A DNA stretch of 64,000 nt, taken from contig NZ_CP039290.1 in NCBI RefSeq assembly GCF_004798705.1, positions 744,001 to 808,000 on the forward strand, in the 5' to 3' direction. The position numbers and the translations under genes are program-made. This document shows, piece by piece, positions 50,610 through 60,900 of the stretch; position 1 is the first letter of the stretch, and each line of letters begins with the position of its first letter. Origin of the DNA: Arthrobacter sp. PAMC25564 (GTDB lineage: Bacteria; Actinomycetota; Actinomycetes; Actinomycetales; Micrococcaceae). The notes under the pieces were generated by a model. The model had not been told where the DNA came from. It saw nothing but the letters and a program-made list of their open reading frames with translations, and did no database searches.

Positions 50610-51460
50610 GCCGGAGGGACGGGACGGTATGCCAGGATCTCGGCGAGTTCCGCCAGCCGGTGGGCGCGGGCGGATTCTGCCGGGGTGAACGGTTCGCCGG
50701 GCCGGACAAACGTGATGGGGCCCTGCCAGGCCGTCGGGATCCGCAGCATGGTGCCGTCGACGGCGGGAGGCTGCTGCCGGGTGTCCGGAGCCTCCGGGGG
50801 GACGATCCCGGCGTGCAGCAGTTCCGCCACGGCCAGCGGCAGCTCATGGGGATCGGCGGCAATCCGGGCGGCCAGGCTCAGCGCCCCGGTCTGCCCGTCC
50901 GCCATGGCCAGAGCGGTGGTGGGCCAGACATGGGGATCCCCGCCGCCGCCGTCCCGCAGGGCACGGAGCAGTTCCCCGTCGCGGAGCCCGCCGGGGGCGG
51001 AGAGCACAAACTCGTCCAGCACCCCGCCGGCCACCGGGTGGACGTGGATGCTCAGGATGTTGGTGTCCAGCCGGGCCAGCGATTGGGTAATCTTCAGCAG
51101 CGAACCCGGCCTGTCCTTCAGCACCGTCCGGGCCCGCCACAGGGCCGGCGCGGCCACCAGCCGGCTGCGGTGGCGCAGGGCCGGAGCGTGCAGCCAGCGC
51201 CGCAGCATCCGCGCCGCTGACGGCTCCGCCACCCAGATGACCAGGATTGTGGCGGTCAGCGTGAGGACCAGCACCTTGGCGACATACGGCAGCTGTGTTT
51301 CCACGACGGCGGCATGCAGCAGCAGCTCGATCGGCAGCATCACGGCGATGTTGGCGAGGGTCAGCCGTGCCTTGGTCGGTTCGGGCATCTGGCCGCAGAC
51401 TTCACAGCTCAACTCGGACGGCGCCGGGAACGGCGTTCTGCCATGGGCTTTGGGATTCAT
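50606..51460 (-). CDS. Membrane protein with ACT domain
   Basis: 284 residues. A short N-terminal tail with CxxC (SCEVCGQ, Cys19 and Cys22) leads into two spans at about 33-53 and 58-78. An ACT-like regulatory domain follows at about 110-185 (ARTVLKDRPGSLLKITQSLA, RLDTNILSIHVHPVAGGVLD). The C-terminal part ends IPTAWQGPITFVRPGEPFTP, resembling a remnant regulatory or acyltransferase-like segment. ACT domains bind amino acids, so a membrane amino-acid sensor is possible. No named family recognised. Confidence 0.65.
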   Translation of the reverse strand: MNPKAHGRTPFPAPSELSCEVCGQMPEPTKARLTLANIAVMLPIELLLHAAVVETQLPYVAKVLVLTLTATILVIWVAEPSAARMLRRWLHAPALRHRSRLVAAPALWRARTVLKDRPGSLLKITQSLARLDTNILSIHVHPVAGGVLDEFVLSAPGGLRDGELLRALRDGGGGDPHVWPTTALAMADGQTGALSLAARIAADPHELPLAVAELLHAGIVPPEAPDTRQQPPAVDGTMLRIPTAWQGPITFVRPGEPFTPAESARAHRLAELAEILAYRPVPPA

Positions 51461-51609
51461 GCTCCCATGATGGCGGCCCGCTGTTTCAGGCGGATTGCCG
51501 CCCGGTGACAGTTTCGGACCGGCAGCACTGGCCTTTCCGGCGTAGAATCCAGCGTGGATGCCACTGCCGCCGTCGTAAATCCTGATCGCAACGAAAGGCG
51601 CCCCCAGCC

Positions 51610-52674
51610 GTGAAGATGCCCTCCGAAATGTTCACGATGGCACCCAGCAGGAACGACCATCAGGTGGCGCTCCGGTGCGCTGTCGGCGTCTTTGTCCCCC
51701 TCATCACCCTGCTGCTGCTGGACCGGCTGGATCTGGCCGTCTTTGCCTCCTTCGGGGCCTTCACCGGGATCTACGGCCGGAACGAGCCGCACGCCAAGCG
51801 GTTCGTCATCCAGCTGCGGGGCGGCCTGCTGATGGTGCTCGTGATGCTCCTGGCCACCCTGACGGCCCGCACCGGCGAGGCCTTCGCGCTCACCGCCTCG
51901 AACACCACCTGGATCCAGGTCCTGGCCACCACCGTGGTGGCAGGGGGATGCTCCCTGATCATCGCCTGGTGGCGTCTCCGCCCGGCAGGCTCGCTCTTCC
52001 ACATCTTCGCCTTCGCGGCGATCGCGTCGATCCCTGACCAGCCGCCGCTGTGGCAGGGGATGCTGGTGGCGGTGCTCACCGTCGCCTTGTCTCTGCTGAT
52101 CGGAATCTCCTCCCGCGTGGTCCGGAGCCACCGGACGCCATGGGTGAGGCCGCAACCCCCGCGGCTGACTCCGGGCGAAAAGCGGGCAGCCCGGCTCGAA
52201 GCGGTCGGCTATCTCATCGCGGCCGGCCTGGCCGGAACCCTGGGGACCCTGGCTGGCGAATGGCTGGGATTCGGCCACAATTACTGGGCCATGGTGGCGG
52301 CGGTGGTCCCCCTGGTCGGGCATACCACCCGCCACCGCGTCAGCCGGGGTGTGCAACGCATCGTGGGCACGGCCCTGGGGCTCGTGCTGCTGGCCGGGAT
52401 CCTGTTGCTCCGGCCCGCGCCCTGGCAGACCGTGCTGGTGATTGCCGCCTGCCAGTTCGGGGCCGAAATGTTCATTGCACGCCAATACGTCCTGGCCCAG
52501 ATTTTCGTCACGCCCCTGGCCCTGATCTCGACGCTGCTGGTCGCGCCCTCCTCGCCCGTAATCCTGCTGCGGGACCGGATCGTGGAGACCGCCATCGGTG
52601 CCGCCGTCGGCATCGCCGTCGTCCTGGCCCCGACGCTCTGGCGGCGCCTGCGTGGCCGGCAGCCGCCGGGCTGA
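51610..52674 (+). CDS. FUSC-family (aromatic acid exporter-like) membrane protein
   Basis: 354 residues in two membrane bundles of about five or six spans each. FUSC segments are LDLAVFASFGAFTGIYGRNE (about 40-59) and FGHNYWAMVAAVVPLVGHTT followed by RHRVSRGVQRIVGTALG (about 220-256). The family includes fusaric-acid and p-hydroxybenzoic-acid exporters. GTG start at 51610. It lies next to the 4-hydroxybenzoate module, which fits an aromatic-acid relief valve, but that is only inference. Confidence 0.82.
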   Translation: MKMPSEMFTMAPSRNDHQVALRCAVGVFVPLITLLLLDRLDLAVFASFGAFTGIYGRNEPHAKRFVIQLRGGLLMVLVMLLATLTARTGEAFALTASNTTWIQVLATTVVAGGCSLIIAWWRLRPAGSLFHIFAFAAIASIPDQPPLWQGMLVAVLTVALSLLIGISSRVVRSHRTPWVRPQPPRLTPGEKRAARLEAVGYLIAAGLAGTLGTLAGEWLGFGHNYWAMVAAVVPLVGHTTRHRVSRGVQRIVGTALGLVLLAGILLLRPAPWQTVLVIAACQFGAEMFIARQYVLAQIFVTPLALISTLLVAPSSPVILLRDRIVETAIGAAVGIAVVLAPTLWRRLRGRQPPG

Positions 52675-52684
52675 CCGCTACCTG

Positions 52685-54025
52685 CTAGCGCCCGACGGCG
52701 GCCGGCGGTCCGGGCGCTGCGGCGACGGTTTGCGGCACGAAAGCCAGCGCCGCGACAGCCAGCACGGCTGCGGCGGCGAAAACGTAGAAGCCCCACGGAT
52801 ACGCAATGCCTGCGGCCACGAGGGTGCCGGTCACGGCCGGGCCCAGGATGGCGCCGAAGCGGCCCACCCCGGCGGCGAAGCCCAGGGCGGTGCCGCGCAG
52901 GCTGGCCGGGAAGAGCTGGCTGACCCAGGCGTACACCAGGACCTGGGAGCTGAAGACGAACACGCCCGTCACGAACACCGCCACATTGAGCAGAGGTTCG
53001 TTCTGGAGCTTGACGCTCAGCACCGCCAGGAACACCGCGGAGAGGCCGAACCAGAGGAGCACGATCTTCTTCGTACCGTGCCGGTCCGCCAGGACACCGG
53101 CGACCAGGAGGCCCGCCACGGCACCGACGTTGAGCACCAGCAGCAGCGAAAGTCCCGCGCTGAGGGAATATCCGGCGGATGACATGAGCTGCGGCAGCCA
53201 CGTGTTCAGCCCGTAGACCAGGAGCAGCCCCATGAAGGACGCCACGGCCACGCCGGCGGCCACCAGCGGGTAGGGCTTCCGGCCGAGGTGCCGGAAACCG
53301 GCCCGCTCCGGCTGGGCTGCCCCGGACCAGGACGGCACCGGCGCCGACGGCACCGGCTGGGACGCCGGTGCAGGCATCGGAGTCACCGCGGGGCCGGCCA
53401 CAGCGCCGGGCTGCGCCGCCTGGCTGACAGCAGCCTCGGGGACGCGGTACGCCGCCGGCAGTGTTTCCGGAAGCCTGAACCAGAGGAATGGAACCAGGGC
53501 GAGGCCGGCCACGCCGCCCACCACGAACATGGTCCGCCAGCTCGGGATGACCATAAGGGCAAGGAAAGCCGTGGCCACGGCACCGGCGTGGTAACCGGTC
53601 ATGGTCCGCGTCGTGGACTTCCCGGCAGAGCCGGCCGGGGCATAGTCATTCATGTAGGCCAGCGCGGCCGGAAGGCACGCCCCCAGGCCAAGCCCGGCGA
53701 GCAGCCGGAAAACGCTGAAGAGCGCCACGTTCGGGGCGAAGACGACGGCAATGGTGAAGATGGAGAACCAGGTCACGCAGGCCACCAGCAGCTTACGCCG
53801 GCCAAAGCGGTCCGCCAGTGGGGCGATGAACAACGCACCCAGCCCTACGCCCACCAGCGAGATGGTGGCCGCAAATGTGGCCCCCACGGCGTCGAACCCG
53901 AGTTCGTGGGATTTGATCAGGGTCGGGATGACGGTGCCAAGAACCACGAGGTCAAAGCCGTCCAGGACCATGGCCAGCCAGCACAGCCAGACGGGCCAGC
54001 GCGATTTCTTCTTCAGCGAGGACAT
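52685..54025 (-). CDS. pcaK: MFS aromatic acid:H+ symporter (PcaK-like)
   Basis: 446 residues, 12 spans. The first span has the AAHS motif DGFDLVVLGTVIPTL, with the two aspartates needed in PcaK, followed by the loop APLADRFGRRKLLV. A proline- and alanine-rich loop follows span six. It is divergent from an IclR gene and pobA, so 4-hydroxybenzoate and/or protocatechuate uptake is likely. Start at the ATG at 54025; longer in-frame codons lie in the promoter region. Confidence 0.87.
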   Translation of the reverse strand: MSSLKKKSRWPVWLCWLAMVLDGFDLVVLGTVIPTLIKSHELGFDAVGATFAATISLVGVGLGALFIAPLADRFGRRKLLVACVTWFSIFTIAVVFAPNVALFSVFRLLAGLGLGACLPAALAYMNDYAPAGSAGKSTTRTMTGYHAGAVATAFLALMVIPSWRTMFVVGGVAGLALVPFLWFRLPETLPAAYRVPEAAVSQAAQPGAVAGPAVTPMPAPASQPVPSAPVPSWSGAAQPERAGFRHLGRKPYPLVAAGVAVASFMGLLLVYGLNTWLPQLMSSAGYSLSAGLSLLLVLNVGAVAGLLVAGVLADRHGTKKIVLLWFGLSAVFLAVLSVKLQNEPLLNVAVFVTGVFVFSSQVLVYAWVSQLFPASLRGTALGFAAGVGRFGAILGPAVTGTLVAAGIAYPWGFYVFAAAAVLAVAALAFVPQTVAAAPGPPAAVGR

Positions 54026-54187
54026 GGACGTGGCTACCTCAGCGATTCTGTGCGTGGATTTCCAACCGAACACGGCACCGGCCGCGTTCCTTTCCGCATT
54101 GTTCCCACGTGAGAGTTCTACCACTTCGGCGGGGCGCGGGAAAGGCTCCCGCCCAAGGCCCCCGCCGTTCCCTCCCGCCGGAATGTG

Positions 54188-54218
54188 TAGAGTGGAAAGC
54201 CAGCTACCATTCAACGGA
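54188..54218 (+). promoter_or_regulatory. Candidate promoter and operator of the pob regulator
   Basis: TAGAGT at 54188-54193 fits a TANNNT -10. CCATTCAACGGA at 54207-54218 shares CCATTCAAYGRA with a site upstream of pobA (55015-55026), making it a candidate common operator for the IclR protein. Confidence 0.35.
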
Positions 54219-54228
54219 AGGGGCTCCG

Positions 54229-54999
54229 ATGGCGAACTCCGGGTCCGGGGATTCCGTGGTGGACCGCGTCGTGCGGGTGATCGAAGCCTTTCCCGCGGGC
54301 GTCACGGAACTGCAGCTCTCCGAGCTGGCCGCACGGGCCGCCCTGCCCCTGGCCACGGCCCACCGGCTGGTCCGGCAGCTCGCCGGGCACGGGCTGCTGG
54401 AGCTCGGAAGCGGCGGCTCGGTGAGGCTGGGGCTGCGGCTCTGGGAACTGGTCAACCGCAACTCGCCCACGCTGGCGCTGCGTCAGGCGGCCATGCCCTT
54501 CATGGAGGACATCCAGCAGGTGCTGAACCAGAATGTGAACCTGGCCGTGCTGGACGGCTGGGAGGCGCTCTTCGTGGAACGCCTCTCACGCCGCGGATCC
54601 GTCGCGAACCGCGCACAGATCGCGGGCCGGATGCCGGTCCACGTTTCCTCGGCCGGCCTTGCCCTGATGGCCAACCAGCCACCGGCCGTGCAGGCCGAAT
54701 ACCTGCGGCGGTTCAAGGATCCCGCCGGCAAGCTGCGGGCGCAGGATGTCCGCACCCTCCTGCACGAGACCGCGGCCCACGGCTACGCCCAGCTGGCCGG
54801 GGTGGTGGACCCGGACACCTGGGGCATCGCCGTGCCCGTGCGGGACGCGAGGAACCGCACGGTGGCCGCGCTCGGCGTCGTGGTTCCGCTGCATGAAATG
54901 CGGCTGCAGGCCCTGGTTCCGGCGCTGCAGACGGCGGCACGCGGCATCGGGCGGCAGTTGCATGACTCCCCGGGGGCCGTGTCCCCCCGGTCCGTCTAA
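54229..54999 (+). CDS. pobR: IclR-family regulator, PobR-like
   Basis: 256 residues from the ATG at 54229 behind GGAAGGGG. Winged helix at about 8-60 (VVDRVVRVIEAFPAGVTELQ, LSELAARAALPLATAHRLVR). The effector domain includes NQNVNLAVLDGWEALFVERL and AGRMPVHVSSAGLALMANQP. It sits between the divergent PcaK-like transporter and pobA and probably controls both. Confidence 0.85.
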   Translation: MANSGSGDSVVDRVVRVIEAFPAGVTELQLSELAARAALPLATAHRLVRQLAGHGLLELGSGGSVRLGLRLWELVNRNSPTLALRQAAMPFMEDIQQVLNQNVNLAVLDGWEALFVERLSRRGSVANRAQIAGRMPVHVSSAGLALMANQPPAVQAEYLRRFKDPAGKLRAQDVRTLLHETAAHGYAQLAGVVDPDTWGIAVPVRDARNRTVAALGVVVPLHEMRLQALVPALQTAARGIGRQLHDSPGAVSPRSV

Positions 55000-55014
55000 T
55001 TCCATGCGCTGGTT

Positions 55015-55026
55015 CCATTCAATGAA
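55015..55026 (+). promoter_or_regulatory. Candidate PobR operator upstream of pobA
   Basis: CCATTCAATGAA includes the palindrome TTCAATGAA and repeats the motif seen at 54207-54218. It lies 147 bases before the pobA start, in a 173-base gap. Confidence 0.35.
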
Positions 55027-55172
55027 ATTGATGTAACGCTCATCACGTGTCCGGGCGCACACTGTAGCCAGGGAATCCAACCGGCCCGACGCGCTGAATG
55101 CACCGCCTGCAAGGTACGCCAAGTACCGCAGGGAGCCCAGCAGCAACGGCCCCGCAACGAAGCGAGGAACAC

Positions 55173-56363
55173 ATGGCAAACCGTAAAGTCATCACCACCC
55201 AAGTCGCCATCATGGGTGCCGGCCCGGCGGGGCTTATGCTTTCGCACCTGCTGGCCAAGGCAGGGATCGAATCCACCGTCATCGAGATCCGCAGCCACCA
55301 GGAAATTTCGGAGACCGTCCGCGCCGGCATCCTGGAACACGGTTCGGTGAACCTCCTCGTGGACAGCGGCGCTTCCGACCGGGTGCTCCGGGACGGCGAC
55401 CGGCACGACGGCATCGAACTGCGCTTCAACGGCGAAAGCCACCGCATCGATTTCCAGGACCTGGTCGGGGAATCCGTCTGGCTCTACCCCCAGACCGACG
55501 TGTTCCTCGACCTTGCTGCCCGGCGCCAGGCCGACGGCGGGGACGTGCGCTACAGCGTCACGGATACCACCATCCACGACCTCGAAGGCAAGCCGAAGGT
55601 CTGGTTCACGGACGCAGACGGCGTGGAATACGAACTCCAGGCCGACTTCATCGCCGGCGCCGACGGCTCCCGCAGCCACAGCCGGTTCCAGATTCCGGAG
55701 GCGCAGCGCAAGTGGTACTTCCACGAATACCCCTTCGCCTGGTTCGGTATCCTCGCCGAGACGCCGCGCAGCTCCGACGAACTGATCTATGCCAACTCCG
55801 AAAACGGCTTCGCCCTCATCAGCCAGCGGACCGAAACGGTCCAGCGCCTCTACTTCCAGTGTGACCCGAACGAGGACGTCAACGACTGGAGCGATGACCG
55901 GATCTGGGACGCCTTCCGCAGCCGAGTCAACGGCAACGGCTTCGAGCTGAAGGAGGGGCCGGTCATCGACAAGACGGTCCTGAAGTTCCGCAGCTTCGTG
56001 CACGCCCCGATGCGGCACGGGAACCTGTTCCTTGCCGGGGATGCCGCGCACACCGTTCCACCGACCGGCGCCAAGGGGCTGAACCTGGCGCTCCACGACG
56101 TCAAGGTGCTCTTCGAGGGCTTCGACAGCTTCTACAAGTCCGGTTCCACCGCGCTGCTCGATGGCTACAGCGGCCGCGCCCTGGACCGCGTCTGGAAAGC
56201 CCAGCAGTTCTCCTACTGGATGACTTCCATGCTGCACACCCCGGTCGGCGGCGACGACTTCGCCCGTGCCCGCCAGCTCGGGGAGCTCAACTCCGTGGTG
56301 TCCTCCCGTCACGGCCGCGCCTACCTGGCCGAGGCGTACACCGGCTGGCCGGCCTCCAGCTAG
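55173..56363 (+). CDS. pobA: 4-hydroxybenzoate 3-monooxygenase
   Basis: 396 residues, normal length. FAD-binding QVAIMGAGPAGLMLSHLLAK (about 10-29), then ETVRAGILEHGSVNLL, the ADFIAGADGSRSHSR motif (DG), and GDAAHTVPPTGAKGLNLALH (the second FAD motif). It hydroxylates 4-hydroxybenzoate to protocatechuate with NAD(P)H and oxygen, feeding pcaHG. The ATG at 55173 follows GAGGAA; upstream in-frame codons overlap the operator region. Confidence 0.96.
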   Translation: MANRKVITTQVAIMGAGPAGLMLSHLLAKAGIESTVIEIRSHQEISETVRAGILEHGSVNLLVDSGASDRVLRDGDRHDGIELRFNGESHRIDFQDLVGESVWLYPQTDVFLDLAARRQADGGDVRYSVTDTTIHDLEGKPKVWFTDADGVEYELQADFIAGADGSRSHSRFQIPEAQRKWYFHEYPFAWFGILAETPRSSDELIYANSENGFALISQRTETVQRLYFQCDPNEDVNDWSDDRIWDAFRSRVNGNGFELKEGPVIDKTVLKFRSFVHAPMRHGNLFLAGDAAHTVPPTGAKGLNLALHDVKVLFEGFDSFYKSGSTALLDGYSGRALDRVWKAQQFSYWMTSMLHTPVGGDDFARARQLGELNSVVSSRHGRAYLAEAYTGWPASS

Positions 56364-56370
56364 CGGCCGT

Positions 56371-56413
56371 CCCGGGTGCCTGCCGATGATTTTCCCATCG
56401 ACAGGCACCCGGG
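56371..56413. terminator. Terminator hairpin after pobA
   Basis: A 17-bp stem with one mismatch (56371-56387 with 56397-56413) lies 8 bases past the pobA stop. There is no T-run, so it may act with Rho or as an mRNA-stabilising hairpin. Confidence 0.6.
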
Positions 56414-56474
56414 CCAGGACTAGCCTTAAGCCGTCCCGGAATGACCCGACAAGGATGACGGAGAGGTGTCCGAA

Positions 56475-56867
56475 ATGGGAGCCGCAGAAAATGCTGAACT
56501 GGTCCGGCGGGGGTACGAGGCCTTCAACGCAGGGGACATACCGACCCTCAGCGAGATATTCGCCGAGGACGCTGTTTGGCACGTTGCCGGAAGCGGCGTG
56601 CTGTCGGGGAAGAAACAGGGTCGCGACGCCGTCCTGGCGTATTTCGGTGAACTGGGAGCGCGCACCCAGGGTCACTTCCAAGCCGACGTCCAGGACATCA
56701 TCGGCGGGGAAAACCACACGGTGGGGATCCAGCAGACCCGGGGCGAAAGCAATGGCAAAACCCTTGACCTGGCCACCGTCATCACGTTCGTGATCCGCGA
56801 CGGAAAGGTCGCCGAGGGCCGGGAGTTCTTCGAGGACACGGCCAAGGCAGACGAGTTCTGGACCTGA
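56475..56867 (+). CDS. SnoaL-like (NTF2-fold) protein
   Basis: 130 residues. The NTF2-like pattern is ENAELVRRGYEAFNAGDIPT, LSEIFAEDAVWHVAGSGVLS, and DGKVAEGREFFEDTAKADEF. Such proteins are small cyclases, isomerases or binding proteins; the specific role is unknown. I prefer the ATG at 56475, with GAGAGG eight bases before, over a GTG at 56466. Confidence 0.8.
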   Translation: MGAAENAELVRRGYEAFNAGDIPTLSEIFAEDAVWHVAGSGVLSGKKQGRDAVLAYFGELGARTQGHFQADVQDIIGGENHTVGIQQTRGESNGKTLDLATVITFVIRDGKVAEGREFFEDTAKADEFWT

Positions 56868-56874
56868 CCCGGGA

Positions 56875-57309
56875 CTAGTCCTGGTTAAGCGTCTCCGTCA
56901 GATGGTGGGTTGGAACCCTGTCCCGGTCATAGGTGATCTCGGTGTAGCCGTGCGGCTCGGGCTTGCCGGCCGGATCCAGGTTCACGAAGACGATTTCCTC
57001 GATCGTGAGGATGCTCTGGCGGGTGATCATGTTCCGGACCTCGGCGCGCATGGTCAGGGAGGTCCGGCCGAATCGGGTGGCGGTCAGGCCCATCTCGATC
57101 AGGTCGCCCTGGACGGCGGAACTGACGAAGTTGATTTCCGAAATGTACTTGGTGACGGCCCGGCCGTTGCCCAGCTGCAGGATGGCGTAGATCGCAGCTT
57201 CCTCGTCGATCCATTTGAGCAGGCTTCCGCCGAACAGCGTGCCGTTGGCATTAAGGTCTTCGGGCCGCACCCATTTGCGGGTGCGGAAGGTAATATCGGC
57301 CGTTTCCAT
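56875..57309 (-). CDS. YciA-type acyl-CoA thioesterase
   Basis: 144 residues, single hotdog domain. Family text: VRPEDLNANGTLFGGSLLKW followed by IDEEAAIYA, with the catalytic-region Asn/Asp, then EINFVSSAVQGDLIEMG. It hydrolyses acyl-CoA. Convergent with the SnoaL-like gene across 7 bases. Confidence 0.88.
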   Translation of the reverse strand: METADITFRTRKWVRPEDLNANGTLFGGSLLKWIDEEAAIYAILQLGNGRAVTKYISEINFVSSAVQGDLIEMGLTATRFGRTSLTMRAEVRNMITRQSILTIEEIVFVNLDPAGKPEPHGYTEITYDRDRVPTHHLTETLNQD

Positions 57310-57382
57310 AGTGCGAGGTTAGCCGACGGCGGCGCGGCCTTCCCTCTGTGACGGCCTCACGCTGTGGCCTGGCACTGTGGCC

Positions 57383-57886
57383 TCACGCCATGGCGGTGTG
57401 GGCGGCGCTGTGCGAATCGATGGCCTTGGCATAGCAGTACGAGTGCTCCACCCCCACATAGGGCCCGAAATTCGGCACGGCTCCGAAGCCTGAACTCTCG
57501 TAGAAATGCCGGCCATCGGGCTGGGCGGAGCCCGCCTCTGCGGTGATGGAGGTGATGCCGATGGCGTGGGCGTGGGCTTCCAGCGCGGCCAGGATCGAGG
57601 TCGCCACGCCGGATCCGCGGGTGTACGGCAGGACGTAGAGCCGCTTGATCTCGGCGGTGTGCCCGTCCAGGATCCGCAGTCCGCCGCAGCCGACGGGCTG
57701 TCCGGAGGCCTTGTCGTGCGCGACAAGGAAGATGGCCGTGTCGGCTTCCGACGGCGGCGGCCCGGGTTCGTGGTCGCTGCTGCCGAAGCGGGCGTCCAGT
57801 TCCGCCTGCTGGGCTGCGCGCAGGGCCGCCCCCACCGGGTTGGTCCACGTGACCTGCCTGATGTTGAGCCGGGGGTTGGTCTGCAT
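57383..57886 (-). CDS. GNAT-family N-acetyltransferase
   Basis: 167 residues from the ATG at 57886. The acetyl-CoA-binding motif is EIKRLYVLPYTRGSGVATSI (the Q/R-x-x-G-x-G/A part), followed by HFYESSGFGAVPNFGPYVGV. Substrate unknown. Upstream codons to 57922 lack a ribosome-binding site. Confidence 0.85.
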   Translation of the reverse strand: MQTNPRLNIRQVTWTNPVGAALRAAQQAELDARFGSSDHEPGPPPSEADTAIFLVAHDKASGQPVGCGGLRILDGHTAEIKRLYVLPYTRGSGVATSILAALEAHAHAIGITSITAEAGSAQPDGRHFYESSGFGAVPNFGPYVGVEHSYCYAKAIDSHSAAHTAMA

Positions 57887-57983
57887 CACTGCCTCGATTC
57901 GCCGAAGGGTTATGCAGTTCAAGGTTAGGCAATGGCGGTTTCGGCGGTGTTTCCTGCGGGTAAGGGTTCGGAGAACTGTATCT

Positions 57984-60900
57984 TCACCTTCGCACGAGTG
58001 TCCGGAGCAGCTTGAGTGCCACCGAGATGGAGGCGATATCCACCTGTCCCGGTTTGGTCACCTCCGCGAAGGTGTCCTTGATGCGTCCCAGCTGCTCCTG
58101 GTGACCGCGTTCCCACGCCACAATGCGTTCCACGGTATCGGCGCCGGAGGCGTCGCGGCCATGGGTGGACTGCATGACGGAAATCGTCATGTCCGCCACG
58201 GCGGAGTAGACGTCGTCACGCAGGGCTGCACGGGCCAGGGCTTCCCACCGGCTCTGCCGGGGCAGGTCGGTGATGCGCAGCAACAGGCTCGCCGCACCGA
58301 TCCGCTGGAAGACCGCGAAGTACAGATCGGCGATCGTGGTGAGGGATTCGTCCACCTGTTCCGACACCACGGAGATGTCCAGGAGCCCAAAACTCTCCAG
58401 TAGATCGCAGGCGCGCCTTCCCAACTCCCGCGGCATCCCCGCCTTGTCCCAATGTGACAGCCGGTCCTGGGCGCGGTCAAGATCGGAACCGCGCAGAAAG
58501 TCCAGGGTCCTGGTCCTCAGCAGCTCAAAAGTCGGCGCGATCCGCCCCAAGGCCTCGACGACCGGCTGGTCCCGATGATCACGCGATACATACCACCGGG
58601 TTGCGCGGTCGAGGACCCGGCGCATATGCAGGGCCACTTCAGCGGCTTCTTCGTTCGGAGACCCGGGGGGAAGGGCGGCAAGCCGTGCCACTATCCACGG
58701 CAGGTCGAAAGCCTCCCGGGCGACCACGAAGGCCCTGGCCACGGCCGCCGCGGTGGCCGTGGTTTCCTCGATGGCGCGGAAGGCGAAGGTGATGCCTCCC
58801 AGGTTGATCATGTCATTGGCCACAACGGTGCACACGATCTCGCGGCGCAGGGGATGGGCGTCGAGATCGGCGTCAAAGCGCTCGGACAACCGGCGGGGAA
58901 AGTAGCCGCGGAGCGCCCGCTTGAACCATGGGTCATCGGCGAGATCGCTGGCGTTGAGCTCCCTGGCCAGCTCGATCTTTGCATAGGCGGCCAGCACTGA
59001 CAGTTCCGGTGCGGTCAGTCCCTTGCCTGACCGCAGCCTGTCCTGGAGTTGCTCCGTGCTTGGCAGCGCCTCCAGCCGGCGGTCCAGGTCCGTGGCGTTC
59101 TCCAGCCAATCCATGATCCGCTCAAACCCGGGACTCCACTCGAGCACCAAGTGCCGGTCGTTGAACAGGAGGACGTTTTGGTCCACGTTGTTTTCCAGGA
59201 CAAGGCGGGCAACCTCATCGGTGAGGGAATGCAGGAAGCCGGTGCGTTCCGCGGCCGGCATCTTGCCGGCCGCGATCATCCGGTCAACGAAGATCTTGAT
59301 GTTGACCTCATGGTCCGAACAGTCCACGCCCGCCGAATTGTCGATCGCATCGGTGTTAAGCAGGACGCCGGAGAGGGCCGCCTCGATCCGTCCGCGCTGG
59401 GTGACGCCCAGGTTCCCGCCCTCGGCGACGACCCGGGTCCTCAGCTCGGCGCCGTTGACCCTGATGGCATCGTTGGCCTTGTCGCCCACCTCGGTGTGGC
59501 TTTCCGTGGACGCCTTGATATACGTTCCGATGCCACCGTTGTAGAGCAGATCCACGGGGGCCCGGAGGATGGCCTGCAAAAGCCGGTGAGGCGGCAGCGA
59601 CACCGTCCCCGGCGTCAGGCCGAGGGAGCTCCGGACCTGTTCCGTGATTGCGATGGTCTTGGCCCGGCGGGAGTGGACGCCGCCGCCCTCGCTGATCAGC
59701 GAGGGGTCGTAGTCGGCCCAGGACGAACGGGGGAGCCCGAAGAGACGCTTGCGTTCTTCAAAGGATGCCGCGGCATCGGGGGCCGGATCAAGGAAGATGT
59801 GCCGATGGTCGAATGCCGCCACCAACCGGATGTGTGGCGAGAGCAGCATCCCGTTCCCGAAAACATCGCCGCTCATGTCGCCGATGCCCGCGACAGTGAA
59901 GTCTTCACTCTGCGAATCCATGCCCAGTTCGCTGAAATGGCGCCGCACGGATTCCCACGCCCCGCGGGCCGTTATTCCCATCTGCTTGTGGTCGTAGCCC
60001 ACTGACCCGCCGGATGCGAAGGCGTCCCCGAGCCAGAAGCCGTACTCCCTGGCAACGGCGTTGGCGGCGTCGGAAAAAGATGCTGTTCCCTTGTCTGCAG
60101 CCACCACCAGGTAGGAGTCGTCGCCGTCGTGCCGCACCACGTGCTCCGGCGGCACGACCGACTCGCCGTGCACGGACGGGACCAGGTTGTCCGTGAGGTC
60201 CAGCAGCCCGCTGACGAATATCCGGTAGCATGCCAGGCCTTCGGCCAGCCAAGCCTCCCGGTCTGCGGCCGGGTCCGGCAATTGCTTGGGATAGAACCCG
60301 CCTTTGGCCCCCGTCGGCACAATGACGGAGTTCTTCACGTTCTGCGCCTTGACCAGGCCCAGGACCTCGGTCCGGAAATCCTCGCTTCGGTCAGACCAGC
60401 GCAGCCCGCCGCGGGCCAATGCTCCGAACCGGAGATGGACGCCTTCAACGCGTGGGGAGTAGACCCAGATCTCATACTTCGGCCGTGGAAACGGTGCGTT
60501 GGCGATCGCGGCCGGATTCAATTTGAAACTCAGGTGGCCCTTGCCCTGGAAGTAGTTGGTCCGCAGCGTGGCTTCCACGAGGTTCATGAACGTGCGCAGC
60601 AGCCGGTCGGCGTCGAGGACGGGGATTTCGTCGATCGCGGCCAGCAGCTCTTTCCGGGCGGCCGCGGTGGCCCGGAACCGGCGGGGGACGTCGAGCCCGG
60701 GATCGAACTTCGCCTGGAACAGGGCCAGGAGCGCGTGCGTTGCTCGGACGTTGGCCAGCAGCGTATCCGCGATGAACCCGTACGAGTTGGTTGTCCCCAA
60801 CTGCTGGAGGTACTTCGCATAGCTGCGCAGGATTGCCGCCTGCCGCCAGCCCACGCCCTCCCGGATGACGAGTGCGTCGATCCGGTCGGATTCGACGTCG

